Below, piece by piece: positions 10,079 through 21,711 of a stretch of 64,000 nucleotides of DNA (its first letter is position 1; the number at the start of each line of letters is the position of its first letter). Source of the stretch: Anarhynchus alexandrinus. Taxonomy: Eukaryota > Chordata > Aves > Charadriiformes > Charadriidae. The DNA lies in the NCBI GenBank assembly GCA_008711295.1, contig VUYV01000016.1, forward strand, positions 4,219,403-4,283,402, in the 5' to 3' direction. Made by a program: the position numbers and the translations under genes. The notes under the pieces were generated by a model. It did no database searches, was not told the DNA's origin, and saw only the letters and a program-made list of their open reading frames with translations.

Positions 10079-13000
10079 CTACCTGATTATGCTCGTCAAG
10101 AGTGGATAAACAGGAGTGCAGGTCTGGATAGGCCCAAAATATTCCTCTTGACATAGAGGAATAGCAGCAAATGGTAGTTTCCCTGGTGCAGGTTTCTGTC
10201 CAAGAGAACCACCGATGGGGATGAAAAGGTGGCTTGGTCCCTGCTCCTGTGCCAGCCTCAGGACCTCTCTCCATGCTGGACACAAGTGGACTTGTTCACC
10301 TCCCTCACAGTCACCCTGTTGGATGCACGCAGTGGGGGTCCTTAGCTGATTGAAATTACATTGACCTTGGTGGTGATCCCCCAGAGCATGATGCCCAGAT
10401 GATGCAATCCCAGTCCCCAGGCTTTGCTGGAGGGGAACCAGGTTCCCCTGGGAGGAAAAAGCAGCATTTGCACATGTGATGACACCAACTGTCCTCTCCT
10501 GGCTGAGATTTAGTGAGTTCTTTATACCTTTGCTCACGCAGAATCAGAAAAAGACCTGGCTGTGAAGGAGTCTCACCCACAAGCAGAGGTGTCCCTCAAA
10601 ACTCTGCAACCCAGCTGGGATACAGTTTACTCCCCAACAGCTGCTTTTGACCTTGCATTTCTAGCAAAGCGCTAAGAGATCAAGGGAAACAAGAAAGAAG
10701 CTATGTTCCTGTTGTTGATGGGAAAGTGAGCGAAGCAACCTAAATTATACATGGCCGTTGCCTACCAGATGGTCGGAGCATCTCTCCCTTCTATTATGCA
10801 AAGTAATAGTTTCACCACAGACAAAGTAGAGGGGACTGGAGATACCAGACCACTTGAGAAACATGTCCCATAGCTGACTGAAAAGCGTGTTTTACTTCTA
10901 GCTGGTAACATGGGATTTTTCCTAAATACCTGTCATTCAACCCTTCCCCAGAGGTGAAAGGTGTCAGCTCTGCCTCTGAGAGGGAGCAGAAAGACTGTGA
11001 ACCCAACCAGAATTGGAGCAGTAATTTATAACAGCAGGGTTTAGGTTTTGTAGACCAGGACAAGAGGTGGTGGTTTAAATAAAATGTTCAATAAACCTGG
11101 GCAAAGCTCATTTTGCTTCTCACGTATGAGAAACTTCCAGTTTTGTCCTTTGTTGCTGCAGACACTAAGTTGTGATCTCTCAGCTGGAGTAATAGCGGGG
11201 GTGTGTGAACTAAATGAACCTGATCCCCATTGCCTAATATGTCCAAATATTCTTCCCAGTCTGCATCCATCTGCTGCCTCATGTCATTATGGCATGCCGA
11301 CATGAAAACTGAAGGTGTGAATGGAAAGCTACTTCTGCTGGCTTTAACTTACGACAGTTCAGATATCGGCGCAATGTGTCCCTGGGAGCATGAAGCTCAG
11401 TGTGTGCTGAAGCAGTGCTGGACCAGATTTCTGGGGCTGAGGCTTCCAGGGGGCCTCTGCTGCTGGCTGGCTGGAAGCATTCTCAATCTAAGTTTGTCTG
11501 CAGCACAGACACAGACATACCCATCCTGAGGGTGGGGATGAGAATATTTTCTCCACTTCATGACTGTGCAGTTATTTCACAGAATAGTCCTAGTCCATGA
11601 TCAGAGCTCCTCAGCACAGCATTAACACCTACTGAGAGCACGTATAGGAATGAAAATTTCTCTTCTAAGCCTTGCTAGTTTGGCCCCCTACGTGCCCATT
11701 GTGCAAACCCACCAACAGGCGGGACGCACAGACTTAATTTCACTGATAATGGCATCACTCCGTACATAAAATAACCAAGCCACTCATCACTTTGGTTTGT
11801 GCATTAATGTGATCATCTGAAGGCTTTAAAAAGGGCATCACATAGATCTCAGGCCCACGTATAATTTCTATCTTCTCTCAGATACAGCTTTCACTGGAGT
11901 AGTACAAGATATAAAAATATGTCATGCTTCCCTTATAGCTTTTTGATAACTGAAATTCAACTTATTATACCTAAGATTAAGAACAGTGGCCCTTGTTCTC
12001 ACTCAGAGTGGTGGGCTATCAGCTCTTGGGCTGATATCTGAAGCAGTTCACTCTGTGATAAGAAGTTCTTTAAGAATCAGCAGCCAATACCGGACCAAAT
12101 TCAGCCACCTTTCACTTGGCTGCAGATTCCCCTAGCACAGGTGCTGAAGCTTATAACCCACATTTCATTTTCCCCTCTTTCATTTTTTCCTAGGAACGCA
12201 AGGGGAAACAAAACCGGGAAAAGACAGAAGGGATAGAGAAGCCCTGCTTGCGCCTGGCACACTGCTTGGAGACTTGACGGTCTAACTCCTGCTCCAAGCC
12301 CTGCCTTCAGACTACTGCCTGACCTCAGGTAAATTACATCACAGCTTCCCCATCACTCAAATATAGTTAAATACAGCATTCATTCCATAGTGTTTACAAA
12401 CCAACAGGTGGAAAGCGTTACCTTGGAGCTAGGCACTGGTAATATTGCTTTTTAAGGCATATACTCCAAAATTCAAGGCATAGGAAAACCAAGGGTTTCA
12501 TAACAAAGCGTGGAAAAACCCCAACAAATATTGGCTCAAACCCTCCCTTTCAGGCCACACCTAAAAAGCAAGTGAGACTATAATGGACAAATCCTCCTCT
12601 GGCAGCAGGCCGATCAGCCCGCACGCCATTTGCTGCGTCCCAACTTATTTCACACCATGCAAAATCACTGCGGGAAAAGGCTGACAAGGTTCAGACAATT
12701 CATAGCGCTGTACCTTTGCTCATGACAGTAACTCCAGCCAATTGCTAGCGTCTCGGTGTCTGGCCAAAGCGGATGGCAGACGGCTGTCTGAAGCTGGGAC
12801 CTGGGAAAATAGGGATAACATCAGGAAAAAACAAAAACATCTTACGTACCTACTACTCCCATCTCATCCTGCTCTGGGGAGATGCCTGCTTGCCGTGGAC
12901 TGAGTCAGTGCCCGGTCTTGTGGTCCTTCAGCACTCCACAGAGCTACTGTGTGCTCACAGACTTGGGGTTGTTGGCACATCTTGTCCTATCTGCTGCATG

Positions 13001-14389
13001 CAAGGACTTTTCAGCCAATGCCGCAAACCAGCGGCTTGGCTATTTTCCCCCTGTTTTGGCCTACCTGCGTGTGTGAACGAACACACAGCTTCCCCAGTGG
13101 GTCAGCAGGTCAGGATGGAGCAACAGTACCTGCTTGGGAGTATTTGGTGGCTCCTTTGAAAAATCTCCCTAGATTTTTATTGGATCTTGAGATACCACAA
13201 AGTATCTGCCTGGATCTGGGCTTTGATTCTAGCGCCTTTCCCTCAGAGACCACAACTGACAGCTCTCTTCTCAGGGAGAGGGAGAAATGGGGCAGTGGTT
13301 GCATTTTGAGGGTAGGGAGAGAGAAAGGCTGTTTGAGGCCGCTGCCTGCATGGGGGAGCTGCAGGGCTGGTGAGGATGATCAGGGATCATCTTATTTCTC
13401 CTCCCCTGGGCTACTAACTCTGTCTGGGGGACCACCGCTCCTGGCTCTTCCCTGCCCCAGGTCCCACATTCCTGGCTCTCCCCACCCAACTCTACCCCAG
13501 CCAAGTCCTGGTCCTTCAGCTGCAGTGTGGCAAAATTCAATTTTGCCTATGTGGCTAAGAAACCTTGGCTCTTCATAAAAATACCAGCCCACCCGCAGGG
13601 AATGAGGTGGAAGCTAGGCCATGTTGAGGCCTTTTATTTCCTGCAAAGGTGTGTTTGCAAGACACTCGTGGAGAGCACTGTGCAGGTGAGCGACACTGTG
13701 AAAGGCAGGGCCAGCTCCCTAGCTGGGGGGAAATGGGGTAGATCAAATAGTTATCCAGATTTCCATCAGCTGTGGGGCTGGCCAGATGACAGTTAGGTAT
13801 GTTTGCCATTTTGCGTGGAAGGCTCACCTCTTTGCCAGCTGTAATAAACATGGGTGCTTGATGCCAACAGAGCTGTGCTGAGCTTCACCAGCAGATGCGT
13901 TTTCTTCCCCACCTGCTCCGGTGGTGCGAGTGGCCTCATCTCTGCAAAATAAGCACACGAAGAGAAGCTGAAAGTGCCAAGTGGGAACCCGGTTTGTATT
14001 CACACTGAGAGCTGGCCAAAGAAGGAGAAAACATCAATCTCAAAAGGGTTTTCGAGATTTGGATATTTGGCTTCATCTTTCATAATGTTCAAACATGTTC
14101 TGTCAACTCCCATCAAGAAGAACAAGCGGGAGAACAGCCTAGCCTTTAAACACCAGTGCTGCCATCGCTAGAAAGTTCATGAAGCGCGTGGGAGAAAAAC
14201 GATTAGTCTGAACCCATGACTTGAACACAAATCTACAACCCGTAACCAAACATTGTGGGGTTCTTTTCTGTCTTGTGGTGCTAAGAAATTCTGGCCAGAA
14301 TATTAGAAAGTGAAATATAAAAAAAGCTCTTAAAAGTAATACTAATCCTCCCGCCAAAAATAAAGCTAAATTGTGCAACTTCCACATTC
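10079..14389. other. Unique DNA, GC-richer patch near 12.9-13.8 kb
   Basis: No exon recognised. Holds the longest non-repeat open frame in the window (12949-13578, plus, 209 codons); its translation is rich in Ser, Pro, Leu, Cys and Trp with no domain I know, and frames on the other strand (13271-13540, 13573-13851) overlap it, so coding status is not supported. A 152-codon minus-strand frame at 10079-10537 is similar. At 12092-12112 a short 'GGACCAAATTCAGCC' phrase also occurs in old amniote repeats, too short to call. Confidence 0.35.
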
Positions 14390-14960
14390 CTCAGCTGTGT
14401 ATATTTTGTGTTTGAGAAAATTCATGGTAGAATGTAAAGGTTTTACCCATCTGAGCTTTGGATAGTTTCATTATTAGCAGGCCACAAATGAATTAGGTTG
14501 ATGATGCAAAAATGACTGCCAATAAAATAGTTACACGAATTCCTCATTCTGTGTGAAACAGCTTTTGTATGTATGTATATGCGTATATACTATAAATAAT
14601 AGAAATGATGCTCATATTTTATACTAGGGATGTAAACACTGGTCCCAACAGCAGTGGCAAATGAACCACTCATATTTTCTGATTGCATAATTTGCCTAGA
14701 GGATGGATACATAATTACACTATAATTAAGTATAATAAACAGAGAAAATGATTTGAGAAGGAAAAATTATCACAGCCTCAACCACATCAGCCAGAAGCTC
14801 TCTTCTAATTAAGTTATTTTATTAAACAAAATGTTTTTAAGGTGGGTCCCCTTTGAAAATGTACATTATAGCCCATGTAGTGTAATTTACTTTATAAGTA
14901 AAACATGACTTGTGTATGGACAGATCGTATATGATAGGAGTCATGAAATACACAGCCACT
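14390..14960. promoter_or_regulatory. AT-rich stop-dense block, possible enhancer
   Basis: About 570 bp with no open frame of 60 codons on either strand and many homeodomain-type cores (TAATTA, ATTA, TAATTAAG), a 'GATTGCATAATTTGC' element near 14681, and non-repetitive, mixed-word texture unlike the decayed repeats elsewhere. This is the appearance many conserved non-coding elements have, but conservation cannot be judged from one sequence. Low-confidence inference. Confidence 0.25.
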
Positions 14961-16554
14961 GGGTCCAGCCCAGCGAGGTGCTAAGTCCCTCACACCCTTG
15001 GTCCAAGCAGCAGACCCTATTGCAGCAGCATATAGAGCAGCCTTCTATTTGCGTTCACTGATGGGCTCTTTTTATGTTACTTGGGTTTCTTCCTGATTTA
15101 AAGGGAAAAAGGCTGGCAGGTAATTTTGATGTTGTCATCCTGTAATGATACAGTAGAGGCAAAGGACAAGAAGAGAGGTAGCTCAAGCTAGCCCAAATAG
15201 CTCATGCTATTTAGAGTTGAGAGAGTCTTAAAACACTATTCCCTCTCAAACGCTTTTACCCTCACTAATTCTGCTCAGTGTTTGGCAAGATGTGAAGATG
15301 GAGTTGTCTTTTACGTTATTGTGGCTGAAGAAATCCAAAACACCAGTTCACAAACTATAGGTCTCAGAAAGACCACGTAATCTGGTACCTCACATGTCAA
15401 AGGCCATCGGACACCCTCCAGTTCATTCTTCTTAGAACTACACTTTATTTTTTTAAACACCTGCCCCCAGCTGCTCAGGGACTACAGGAGCTATTACAGA
15501 AGCCTTGGAGCATTATTCTGAAGTTAGTTACTGCTCCTGTTCCATTTCCCCACAAAACGTAAAAAATGTTCAGCTTTAAGTTTCAGCCATAAGATTTCTG
15601 TATACATCTGACTCATTTCCACATTTCTCTTCCTTTTGTGAGTTCTTAGAGATTGTGATCAAGCCATCCCTTAGCCTCTCTTCCGTAAGCTCATTAGATC
15701 ACACTGCCTGATACAAATCTCTGCTGGTTTCCTGGCTCTTCAAGGCTCGTACAGCCTTGCAATGTTCTTTGGGAAGATCTCTGTATACCAGTGACCTATT
15801 TTCTTAACTATTTACTCTCTTCTTCAGTTCCCAAGTCACTTGTAAGGTTTATTTACAATGACTTAATTTTTCTTTCAGGTCATTGTGAAAAATTGCGTAA
15901 CCTCAGTACACATCCCTTTGGTACCTGCTAGGGATGAGATCTAAGAACAGACTTGTATCCAGCATGAGAGAAAAATCCATGGCCAAGGAAAATCCGGGGA
16001 AAAAAGAAACTGTATCCTAAAATATCAGTTTTCCACAGCAGCACAAGGTCCTTGAATTCAAGACGTAGAACATTATGTTGTGAGAACACCTCCGAATGCC
16101 CAATGGAGATGTATTTCTCTGTCTACTGCATGCACAGCTTATTGGGTAATGGGGAGAGCAGTGTGGTGGTCAAAAAGAATCTCCTCTTGTTTAGAGTTTT
16201 CCACTCTTACATGTTTGCAGACCTTTGAACCACAAAATCCGGTAGGTTATTGACAAGACTGTTGATCTGTGTATTGCAGGGTGCCCCAGGCAGGACACTT
16301 AGGTCATCATGGGTCTGTATACTCCTGATGACTACTTCAGTTTCTCTTTTAATCCCATGCATTTTCAGTTGTATAGTGACCTGATTTCAACTAGGAGCTT
16401 CCATGAGAAACCACGTGGCAATCACAGACATTGTAAACTCAAGCCAAAGAGTCATTTTCAAATGCTTGGCAAACGCTAGACCACAGAAACTCAATGTGTC
16501 GTAAGATTCCACTTGGTCCCATCATCATGGGTGGGAAAAAGGAGGAGGATTATC
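14961..16554. other. Unique DNA, possible old CR1 tail near 15.36 kb
   Basis: No open frame of 60 codons occurs here. At about 15355-15430 the stretch AGAAAGACCACGTAATCTGG then CCTCACATGTCAAAGGCCAT is reminiscent of an antisense CR1 3' end ('ggaccactaggtcatctggtctgacctcctgtgtaacacaggccat', from memory). The match is loose and I would not call it without an alignment. Confidence 0.3.
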
Positions 16555-16725
16555 TGTAGACCTCAAAGTGTTTTACGAAGGGAGGCAAATGCTGCTATTC
16601 CCATTTATTGGATAGGGCAACGGCAAGTCGAGACTTGCACAAAGTCACCCAATTAATCAGCCAGAAAACTGCCACTGAAACCCATATTCTGGTCTAAACA
16701 GGTTCTCAGACTGCCCTCATCACTG
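16555..16725 (-). mobile_element. MIR / CORE-SINE fragment, antisense
   Basis: Read on the plus strand it follows the reversed MIR consensus closely: CCTCAAAGTGTTTTACGAAG (16561-16580), then GCTGCTATTCCCATTTATTGG (16591-16611), GACTTGCACAAAGTCACCC (16632-16650), a decayed 'agtcagtggcagagctgggaatagaaccc' and 'CATATTCTGGTCT' at 16683-16695. The order of segments is complete from the tail through the core into the tRNA-related half. Ancient and non-coding. Confidence 0.78.
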
Positions 16726-19700
16726 TAATATCTGAGTACCCTCCAGTAGTACATTAGGAGAATTTGGGCATGTCTACACTGGCCGATGCAAACAGCTGCC
16801 TGTCAATCCAGCCCCCTTGTCAGCCAACTGGACAAAAGCCATCTCCAGACTGAAGCTGTGTAGCCACATTAACACCCTCCTGAGCCCAGATGTATGAACC
16901 CCACCACAAGTCAAGGTGCAAGCTCAACCCACCACCAACTGAGCTCTGTGGCTTCCAGAGTGTGGCTTGCTCATGGGACATGGACAAAGCAGATGCAATA
17001 CTCTAAGAGTAGATAGACCTTTCTTTATTCTAAATCCAGTTTCATCATCTGTAGTGCCCCTCAGAGTATTTCCTCATGCTTCAGTTCTCGCTGAGCCATG
17101 AAGACAGGGCACAAACATGTTGGTTGTCTAGGTACAGTCTTATAGCTCCTTTGAGGAAAGATCTGGAAGATGACAATTTGAACAGGGATGTTTGGGGATA
17201 CACTGCCATAAAGAAATAAAATCTCCAAAATATATTTAGTAAGTCAGGAAAAAGGAAAGAGAAGGAAAGCATGTCTTTAAACTCAAGACCTACTTGTCAT
17301 GAGCAAGAGAACTAAAAAATTGGTAACTTAATGACCTGAAGGAAGAGTAGCTGTTATTACAGGGCATTGTACTGGCAAAGCTCCCATACATCACAACAAT
17401 AATTCTCTCCAGACTTCTCTTCCCTTCCAAGGCATGAGGAAACATCAGTGCATTTAGCCTCAACTCCCTGGCAGGCGGCATCACTTCCTCGTGAGAGGCA
17501 GGGAGCTGACACAGCGATGGGAAGGCTGTCCTTTGTAGCAGCTACAAAAGCCCTGTGTGATCCAGTTAAGTCTGACGTAGAGCTGAAGAAATGAGTCCTG
17601 CTCCAAGGAAGCTAAAAATCCCAAGGTGCCCTCAGAGCTTGTCCAGGACTACTCATGCTCCCAGGTTTAGAAATACTTTGAGGGTTGCTAAGTTCATACG
17701 AACCACTCCTAGCTCTGGAAGTCCCCATGCCTTGAATGGTGAGAGGCTGGGAAAGCAAAGTGTGGATGCATCCAGCTCTGCTCACCCTAATTCTGCTTTT
17801 CTCCCTGGGCGCCTACTTCTTCTGTCTGCCGGCAATGGGCTATCGGGCAAGGTGGGCTGTGATCCAGAGCAGGACAGCTGCTGTGATGTTCTTGCCTGTT
17901 TCTGGATCGGAATCCCTGCTGGCAGGGATCCAGTGGCTTCACCAGATCATCACCCTTTGCCTGGGGAAACCAGGGCAGCATGTAGGCGGCAGTGTTTCTT
18001 TGCAGCTTTGCATTTCTTGGACTTTTGCGCACAGCCCTGAACAGCGAGCGTATGCTTTATGCATATGCAGAAAGGGCACAGACGCTACTTGAAAAAAAAT
18101 GGACCTGGTTAACTTGGCTACGATCATCCAGGAAGCTTGTGGCAGAGCTGCAAATAAAATCCAGACATTTTGCCTTTTAGGCCCGTGTCTTCACAACAAC
18201 AGGGTTCTTCCTCTGGGCATCTGGGCTTGTTGTCTTATCGGGATGCACTGCTCAGCATGTCTCCTTAAAGGGAAAGAGTGCTGGGAAAGCCACGCTTTAA
18301 TTCTTTAGAGAAAATGACACCACCTACATAGGAAAACCCCATAGCTTTTTCCAATTATTGCCATGCATGTATATCTTTCCCTCCCTTTGTGATCTTTACC
18401 ACTTCCTCACCATATGTAAAAGGCCTGATCCTGATGAAAATAGTCATGGTTCCAGAAGTGCCACTCAGATGATGTTGATTTACCTCCACAAAGGATGTGG
18501 CCCCATGCTTTTGGCCAGATTTTTCTGCAAGCGGCCAGTCACATCTCTCTCTCTCCCCCGCCCAGAAAGCTGGAGGAAGTCATGCAACAATAACCTTGCT
18601 CGACTTTACCTTGCCCACCCAGGGAACAGCTATTTCTGGATGGACACGGAAAACCCAAGCCTTGTCCCTTTAATCTAACATCTCATGCATGTTGCTAAGC
18701 CTAATGTTTAATTTGAAAAAAACAACCTGAAAATAGCATTAAAGGAACCAGAGGATTTGAACGGCAGTATATTTTTAAGATAGTCTCTCTAGAAAACCCT
18801 GTATTTAAAAGCAGACCCTTTTACCACGAGGTTTCTGAAACTACAGAAGCCATCCCAAGCTTCCTGTGAGATAAGGCTTGTAATGTGGAACTGAGTAATG
18901 GAGTATAAAAACACTTGTCTTTGTATTAAGAGACAACGTGTAATCACCTGACAGTGTCATACTGCCCTCACTCCAGAGTGGTTTGGGGCTATTTTTGCTG
19001 GAAATTAAAGTTAAGAGCAACACAATGATGAAGGTAGCTCATCCACCATATGTGACAGAAGGATGGTGTCTCAGATTGCAAATGTCCCTGGGGCTTTGGA
19101 GAAAAAAACCCTACTTTTTAGCATTTATGGTCCCCTGGCTCCCATGCTTGCTGGACTGTTGGTTTAAGATGCAAGACTGCAACCTGAAGTGTTTGGAAGG
19201 GCAGCTGTTGAGCTGTGGTGGGCAGAGGTGGACACTGCAACCTCCTCTTAACTAAAGTGACACAAACTCAAGACTTTTTTAACAAGAAGATCTCATTCCT
19301 TCATATTCACTTGACATATTTCTATTAAAGGTATGGCAAAAACAGAGGGAGAAACACAGGAGTTTCCATGGTGGTTTTATGCCAAGCATAAATATCTGTG
19401 TAGGAACCTTTCAGACCTCTTTGCACGCCCAGAGCAAGGACCAGATCTGGCCTAGGTTTTTTAATTTTCTTCCAATTTGTTGGCGTGAAATCTGACAGCC
19501 AGGCAGATGTGTCTGCCTTGATCTTTGGTGTGGATCTCCTGTTGCACTCTCCTCTGTTTTTCCAAGCCTCAATAGGGGAAAGTGAAATTGCTGTCCAGAA
19601 ACATTAATCACAGCATCTCAGATCTGTAAATTCTCAAGAGTTTTCCTCCTGGAGCACTGGAAGGCTTTGACCCATTTTCAAAAGTGGGTATAAAGCATAT

Positions 19701-21691
19701 ATACATAAGGAAAGCACACATACTTGTAGCATCTGCAAAAACATATGGTAGTTTCACATCCCACTAACCAGTTTCCTGGATTGAATACATATAAGTGCAG
19801 GCTTTGTGAGAACTAGCAGTTTTTGAATGCTGGGTTTCTGACTCTCATCCCTTAACCACAGTCCTTCTTCCTTGACTTTGTGAGAGATACCATTTCCCTC
19901 TTAATTTGGCAAGTTATTGCACAGTCTTTTTGGATGCTCATTCTTGTATTGCCTTTTTTGCAGGTGAAGCTACTCTCAGGCTCCCCTGACAATCTCTTTA
20001 CCCGTCTTTCCATTGGACACAGAGGTGCTGTGATGTCTCTGCTTAATCCCGAATGGCGAAAAGCAACCATTTCCAGGATCAGTAAGTACACTTCAAATGT
20101 CTTGGGGTTTTGCTGGGCTGCTAATCTACAGAGCTCATTACAAATTTTTCCATCTAAATCCTTTAATGAAAGACTGTTTTGCCAAAGGATCAGTTTCCCT
20201 TAAATATACTTTTTTGAAGCTGAAATTTTTGGCTGTTTTTTCTGACAATAATATCATTTTTCCTGTCTTATCAACATTTTCTGTGCAAACATACCCACCT
20301 ATCAGGAAAACCTATGTTTTCCATTTTAGCAAGCAAACTTGAGTCCAACATGCCTTCTGCTACTGCCGCCAAAGCAACAAACCCTGAAGAATGGGTAGAT
20401 ATGGAGGGACCCTCCTGCACCTTTCTGTGCCCGTGCCTATGCTACTCCTGTTGTACATCAGTTTAAACTTTTGGAACCTCCCAGGAATGGAGATCCCAAA
20501 GCCTCTCTGTGCCATCAGTTCCAGCATTTCCCTCTCTTTATGGATAGAGCTTTCTTAAACTGTCACCTGCTCTGTTTTGCTGCAAATAAAGCCAACTAGA
20601 TCTTCTCCTTCCCCATGCAAACAGACCTAGTGACCACTACCTGTTTACCGTACCCCCTTTCAGCTGCTGTCTTCACACGTGAAGTCTTTCACAGCTGTCC
20701 TCAGTCTTTTCTAGACTAAACAAATCCAATTAAAAAAAAATCCTCACAGCTCATGTTTTTTGAAACCTTTTATCGGTCCTGTTGCTATCCTCCAGACTTC
20801 CTCCTGTGTTTACATCTTTATTTAAAGTGCAGATCTGTGGTCTGGACCTCTCCAGCACCAGAATGACCTCCACACATAGGGTATTCTTAATACCTCTTCT
20901 AATAACAAGTATCTTTCTGGCCACAGCAGGTAGACTTAGATTTGAACTTGTCCTTTACCAGCTCCTCTAGCATACAGCCAGTACCATGACCTGGTTCCTT
21001 ATGTGTATTTTAATTATGCACTTTCTTATTCACATAAGACTATTCCTAAAGTTTATTCAGACCATTTAAAATCAATCCCCCTCCCCAAGCTGTGATCCCA
21101 GTCTATTTTGTTGTTTTAACCTACTGTAAGAGCCCTGTCTGCTGCACCATCCAAACTGTTAACAGAGATTTAAATGAACTGTGACCAACACAGACTTCTG
21201 TTGATGGTCCTCTCACTTTAATAGTGAATCATGCATACCTAATCTTCAAGCATGTTATTCCAATCAATGATTGAAAAATAGCAATTATTACCATCAGATA
21301 GATATAATTTCTGACACCAACAGCTGTGCAAAGGAGACCTGAAGCCAAGAGTGATACCAGTGAATAATAGGCAAATACCTACTCATCACCTGTACTGAGA
21401 AACAGGCTTGAGTACCAAGCCCTGAAACTACACTCTCTCCTTTTTTTTATAAGAGGACGGCAGCAAAGCAGGATTATTCATAGCTCTGAAAGCAGGATGG
21501 GCACATCAGTATGCCCCTAAAGCCAAGATGATGAGCTAATCAACTTTGTATTGTTAGAAGAGTCCCCACCTACGCTTTCACACAAAGGGCTGATTAGCTC
21601 ACAGGTATGCAAAACTCTAGGAGGATGCCATCTTTCATCGCTACCAGAAGATGTTTAATACATGTTAAGTTGCCAACAATTAAGCGTTTGT
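16726..21691. other. Unique non-coding DNA, no gene supported
   Basis: No exon, RNA gene or clear repeat. At 16769-16785 'GGGCATGTCTACACTGG' resembles the start of another old sauropsid repeat, but the following 200 bp cannot be matched by eye. The largest frame (149 codons, 17591-18040, plus) overlaps a 118-codon frame and a minus-strand frame in the same DNA and shows no motif. At 20320-20338 a pyrimidine-rich stretch followed by TTTTAG resembles a splice acceptor, but no exon can be attached to it. Confidence 0.35.
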
Positions 21692-21711
21692 GCGTGTGTG
21701 TACACACACGC
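21692..21711. repeat. Perfect 20-bp palindrome
   Basis: GCGTGTGTGT followed directly by ACACACACGC: a self-complementary 20-mer of alternating purine and pyrimidine, embedded in a short GT/CA microsatellite. It could adopt Z-DNA or a small cruciform. Directly visible; function unknown, probably a microsatellite by-product. Confidence 0.9.

Noticed and set aside
10079..10537. 152-codon minus-strand open frame as a gene
   Set aside because: No family resemblance, and other minus-strand frames overlap it.
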